Below the pieces are notes generated by a model that was not told the DNA's origin, did no database searches, and saw only the letters and a list, made by a program, of their open reading frames with translations. From CAYGWP01 sp964353455 (GTDB taxonomy: Bacteria; Planctomycetota; Phycisphaerae; FEN-1346), in the NCBI GenBank assembly GCA_964353455.1, contig CAYGWP010000545.1, positions 1 to 13,233 on the forward strand: a stretch of 13,233 bases of DNA, in the 5' to 3' direction. The position numbers were made by a program, and so were the translations under genes. Shown one piece after another: positions 10,566-13,233 of the stretch (within the stretch, counting starts at the first letter, position 1; every line of letters starts with the position of its first letter).

Positions 10566-12647
10566 CTAGGCCTCCGACTTGCAGAAGGCGAAGCCCTGTT
10601 TGCGGCCCCATTCCTGGAAGGCTTCGGCAATACCGGGCCGGTCAGGCACGAATCTTAGTTTATCCTTGTAGATCGCCCCCAACATGGCCTTCTTGGCCTT
10701 GTCGGTTGTTGCGTTAAGCAGTTGCTCGACTTGATCGGCAAGGTATCGGCGCAGATTAAAAAGGTCGTGGTCAACCATCGGGTGGCCGTACAGGTCGTAA
10801 AGGCGGTTGCCCTTGTCGTCGGCCAGGTAAACGTAGTCGCCGGAATTGTCCTTGCCGCCGGCAAGGCTGGTGGCTAAGAAGATCGGGTAGTCGGCCACGC
10901 GCTTGCACAACGGCCCGGCCTTGGGGTCGCCATTCCACTTTTGCAGGAAGAGGATGCTCGTTTTCGTGCCCGTGAAGGGCTTGAAGGTATTGCCATGCAA
11001 CCCCACCACGGCCAGTATGCGGGCGTGATCAGCGATGAAGTCTCTTATCATCTTGTCGGTCGTGTTGTTCATCCGTCCTTGCGGAAGGACGATTGCCATG
11101 CGCCCGCCGGGCCTCAAGAATTCAAGGTCGCGCTGGATAAAGAGCACGTCGCGCCCGACTTTGTGCTGCCACTTTCCGTTGGGCTTCTTGGCCAGGTCGA
11201 ATTGGGAAAGGATTCGGGAATCCTTAATGTCGCCTGCAAAGGGCGGGTTGGTGAGGAGCAAGTCAAAGGCGAAGTAACGGAAGTTCTCCTGGTTCCAGCG
11301 GTCCTTGTCGGGGTCGTTGGGGAATCGCATCAGGCGGGCGCGCAGGTTGACTTTGACTTCATCAGACCAAGTGCGCGGGTCAAGTGTGTTGGCGCGGTAA
11401 ACGTTGGTCTTGCCGTCGCCGGCGATAAGGTTCAGGGCCTTGGCAATCTTGATGGAGCGCAGGTCAAAGTCAATCGCGTACACCTTTTCGCGGGCGTACT
11501 CGGCCTGCCAGGGCGCGGGGCCTTCCGCGGTGAACTGGTTGCCCCAAACATGAAAGATGCTGTGCACGGTGAAGCCGCAAGACCCCGCCGCCGTGTCAAT
11601 CACATACTCGTCAATCGTGGGGTTGAGCATCTTCACGGCCATGTCTATAACATGGCGTAGGGTGAAGTATTGCCCCTTCTTGCCCTTGCCGACTTCCACA
11701 CTCAAATACTCAAAGGCTTCGTCAATCACTTGGAGGTTGGAGTTGAACAGTTTCACGTTTTCGAGGGCCGAGCCGCACGTTACAAGGTGCTCCGGGGTCA
11801 GGTCGATTCGGTCGTCCCTCAGAAATACCCCCGGCCACTTGTCTTTGGCTTCCTCGAAAAGCCGGCCGATCTTGTCCTTGAATTCCCTTGGCGTCGCCCC
11901 ACCGACACGGAATTGCAGGTGGCGAGGGCGCTTCCGGTCGCCCTGGGCGGCGTACCATTCATCGTATAGTTTCGCGTAAATGAGTTTGAATACTTCCTCG
12001 AAGGCGTCTACCCCGGCGTTGGCCAGCACAAGGTTCTCCATGTCCAGAATGATACTCTTGAGGGTCGTCTGTTCCTTGACCAAAACGTTGTGCTCGGCAA
12101 GGTCCTTCAGCGTCCATTGTTCGTCCAGAATGTCCGAAAGGGTTTGACTGGCCTTGGGTAAGTCGGTTAATGCGCGGAAGAAATTCGGGTCTTGCCGATG
12201 AAGGATGATGGTTTCGCCGCCGTTTGTCCATACGCCAATGGGTGCGCCTTCGGCGTGACAGTAACTCTTGAGTTGTTCCAGGCCGTCGGCCCGCTTGGGC
12301 TTCTTGCACTCGACGATGATAAAGGCGGTGTTGGGGTCGTCCTTGTCGCAAACCACAACATCGGCCGCCTTTTCGTGGACGGCGGACCCGAATTGGACGG
12401 GCTTTTCGAGGGCGATACGCTCGGTGGGGTAGCCGTAATCGTCCATCAGCATCTTGACGTACAATTGCCGCACGACTTCTTCAGGTTTGGCTGGCCGCTC
12501 TTTGCCTGTGGCGTAGCACTTCAAATACGGCTTGCCTCGCTTGGCGTAGATCTGCAAGGCGGCCACGGCTTCGGGCTTGAAGATGGTTAGGGCGTGGGCG
12601 GACCCGCGCAGTATGTCTTGGACGGCGATTGTATCGTCTTTGGTCAT
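10566..12647 (-). CDS. hsdM: N-6 adenine DNA methyltransferase with N-terminal HsdR_N/PD-(D/E)XK-like domain
   Basis: A 693-aa protein. The C-terminal two thirds is a gamma-class N6-adenine methyltransferase. It has GQYFTLRHVIDMAVKML (325-341), SAM-binding motif I in the form VIDTAAGSCGF (349-359), and catalytic motif IV NPPF (467-470). The N-terminal third resembles the type I restriction HsdR N-terminal domain. D96 in ADVVVC and E113-C-K115 in IIVECKK, with Q125 following, fit a PD-(D/E)XK nuclease core. The methylase may therefore also carry the cutting domain, as in BcgI-type fused enzymes, or the domain may only bind DNA. Motif I has SCG where most relatives have SGG. The stop is 2 bp before the hsdS start. 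No Shine-Dalgarno precedes ATG 12647. No separate hsdR is present in the window. Confidence 0.9.
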   Translation of the reverse strand: MTKDDTIAVQDILRGSAHALTIFKPEAVAALQIYAKRGKPYLKCYATGKERPAKPEEVVRQLYVKMLMDDYGYPTERIALEKPVQFGSAVHEKAADVVVCDKDDPNTAFIIVECKKPKRADGLEQLKSYCHAEGAPIGVWTNGGETIILHRQDPNFFRALTDLPKASQTLSDILDEQWTLKDLAEHNVLVKEQTTLKSIILDMENLVLANAGVDAFEEVFKLIYAKLYDEWYAAQGDRKRPRHLQFRVGGATPREFKDKIGRLFEEAKDKWPGVFLRDDRIDLTPEHLVTCGSALENVKLFNSNLQVIDEAFEYLSVEVGKGKKGQYFTLRHVIDMAVKMLNPTIDEYVIDTAAGSCGFTVHSIFHVWGNQFTAEGPAPWQAEYAREKVYAIDFDLRSIKIAKALNLIAGDGKTNVYRANTLDPRTWSDEVKVNLRARLMRFPNDPDKDRWNQENFRYFAFDLLLTNPPFAGDIKDSRILSQFDLAKKPNGKWQHKVGRDVLFIQRDLEFLRPGGRMAIVLPQGRMNNTTDKMIRDFIADHARILAVVGLHGNTFKPFTGTKTSILFLQKWNGDPKAGPLCKRVADYPIFLATSLAGGKDNSGDYVYLADDKGNRLYDLYGHPMVDHDLFNLRRYLADQVEQLLNATTDKAKKAMLGAIYKDKLRFVPDRPGIAEAFQEWGRKQGFAFCKSEA

Positions 12648-12654
12648 TGCGGAA

Positions 12655-12683
12655 AGGGTACTCCGGTTGCGCCCCTAAGTCAA
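12655..12683 (-). promoter_or_regulatory. Candidate promoter of the R-M operon
   Basis: On the minus strand TTGACT (12678-12683; five of six consensus positions) lies 17 nt from TACCCT (12655-12660; three of six). A start about 7 nt downstream would fall next to the methylase ATG at 12647, giving a leaderless or nearly leaderless mRNA. This fits the lack of a ribosome binding site. The -10 box is weak. Confidence 0.35.
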
Positions 12684-12704
12684 TTCCCTGCGGGTCTACT
12701 TAGG
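12674..12704. promoter_or_regulatory. Inverted repeat over the R-M promoter (possible operator)
   Basis: CCTAAGT (12674-12680) and ACTTAGG (12698-12704) are perfect 7-bp inverted arms separated by 17 bp. The left arm overlaps the proposed -35 box. It could bind a repressor or the methylase itself. No controller (C-protein) gene is present in the window. Confidence 0.35.
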
Positions 12705-12860
12705 CCCGGAGATGCACAAGGACGCCGGGCATGGGCCGGCACTTGCTCACCGGATGGCAGAGGCCGAGGCCCTTGAGAAACGCGCTCCGGCGGTCCGGGC
12801 GATGAAGCGATGAGGTCAAGTGTCTGACAAGGCGGCGGGGCGGGGGTCAATGGAAATCGG

Positions 12861-12888
12861 GGAGTGCGGAGTGCGCAATGCGGAGTGA
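12861..12888. repeat. Tandem 7-bp repeat (GGAGTGC)
   Basis: Four units in a row: GGAGTGC, GGAGTGC, GCAATGC, GGAGTGA. This is a short tandem array typical of slippage-prone intergenic DNA. No function is evident. Confidence 0.65.
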
Positions 12889-12961
12889 GAAAGCCCTTCC
12901 GTCTTCGTCTCACACCCGCCTTATCAGCGTCCATGTGCGTCATCTGCGGATGATCCCTTGT

Positions 12962-13009
12962 TGTCACTCAGTTACCCAGTCACCTAGTCACCCAGTCACC
13001 CAGTCACTC
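12962..13009. repeat. Tandem 8-bp repeat (AGTCACCC)
   Basis: Six units in a row: TGTCACTC, AGTTACCC, AGTCACCT, AGTCACCC, AGTCACCC, AGTCACTC. The two central units are identical and the outer ones diverge, as expected for an array that grew by slippage. No function is evident. Confidence 0.8.
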
Positions 13010-13157
13010 CGCCTTCCCCGAGGCCACGGCGTACAGGTCCACAGCCAAAATTCCATACCGTATATCGTACTCGGACGGGCTTTGACCCCCCACCTATGGT
13101 ATGCCATGATGCCTGGCACCTGATTATTTTTCGCGCTCTCGGAGGGCAAAACGCACG

Positions 13158-13184
13158 TAAGTGTTTTTGCAAAAATGGCACTTA
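13158..13184. repeat. Nested palindrome TAAGTG ... CACTTA
   Basis: TAAGTG (13158-13163) and CACTTA (13179-13184) enclose TTTTTGCAAAAA (13164-13175), which is itself a 12-bp palindrome. It could be part of a palindromic repeat or a transcription end for a gene beyond the window. It stands out as A+T-rich in G+C-rich surroundings. Confidence 0.5.
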
Positions 13185-13194
13185 TGAACGGAGA

Positions 13195-13233
13195 GGGACG
13201 AAGGGACGGAGGGACGAAGGGACGAAGGGAACA
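13195..13233. repeat. Tandem 8-bp repeat (GGGACGAA), cut by the window end
   Basis: Units GGGACGAA, GGGACGGA, GGGACGAA, GGGACGAA, followed by a partial unit at the right edge. The array probably continues outside the window. Confidence 0.8.

Larger units (their letters stand above)
12648..13233. other. 586-bp stretch without a convincing gene
   Basis: No frame here shows recognisable protein similarity. A 33-codon plus-strand frame (12712-12813, with GC-rich codons) has no ribosome binding site and may be a gene remnant or chance. The stretch holds the proposed R-M promoter and inverted repeat, three tandem arrays (12861-12888, 12962-13009, 13195-13233) and an A/T palindrome (13158-13184). 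I see no tRNA, no CRISPR and no start of an hsdR gene on either strand. Confidence 0.7.

Noticed and set aside
12712..12813. Small protein gene of 33 codons
   Set aside because: No ribosome binding site, no recognisable family, and no support beyond GC-rich codons; kept only as a note in the intergenic entry.
12962..13009. CRISPR array
   Set aside because: The units are 8 bp, contiguous and without spacers, so this is a simple tandem repeat.

Overview
The window looks like a chromosomal segment of an uncultured, high-GC bacterium. The housekeeping genes are very GC-rich: one sampled 60-base row inside mnmG is about 82% G+C. The intergenic spaces are packed with short palindromic and tandem repeats. 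Several of these (a CCCTGAGC...GAAGGG element, CCCTCTCCC/GGGAGAGGG hairpins, a GAGCCGCG...CGCGGCTC element) resemble repeats I remember from planctomycete-like metagenome genomes. I therefore infer Planctomycetota or a neighbouring phylum, with modest confidence and from memory only.

Left part (1-4804, minus strand): a proteostasis cluster. Read in the direction of transcription it holds four small heat-shock (Hsp20/alpha-crystallin) genes in tandem (4804-4307, 4304-3915, 3810-3358, 3208-2786), followed by the ATP-dependent protease gene lon (2634-208). The four sHsps differ greatly from each other. They should hold unfolding proteins, while Lon degrades those that cannot be rescued. The lon stop codon lies exactly at the end of a perfect 60-bp repeat whose twin sits 132 bp further on (19-78). 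Each copy contains a strong hairpin, and a third, inverted and covarying hairpin lies between them.

Middle (5040-7633): mnmG (gidA, tRNA wobble-uridine modification, plus strand) is divergent from the sHsp cluster. It carries an in-frame palindromic element (about 5385-5446) that adds residues to the protein. It converges on dtd (D-aminoacyl-tRNA deacylase, minus strand), with three hairpin repeats in the gap between them.

Right part (7767-12647, minus strand): an accessory island with lower G+C (one sampled row in the methylase gene is about 55%). In transcription order it has a methyltransferase with an N-terminal HsdR_N/PD-(D/E)XK-like domain, an HsdS-type specificity subunit, a truncated HEPN-like accessory gene, and a Fic-family AMP-transferase. 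The truncated gene runs into a duplicate of the first 32 codons of dtd. That duplicate and the intact dtd 5' end form a 115-bp direct repeat (112/115 identical) flanking the Fic gene, which looks like the scar of island insertion or rearrangement. No separate hsdR is in the window, so the methylase/nuclease fusion plus HsdS could be a compact, BcgI-like two-subunit restriction-modification system.

The last 586 bases (12648-13233) hold no convincing gene. They contain a possible hsdM promoter, three tandem arrays with 7- or 8-bp units, and a palindromic structure.
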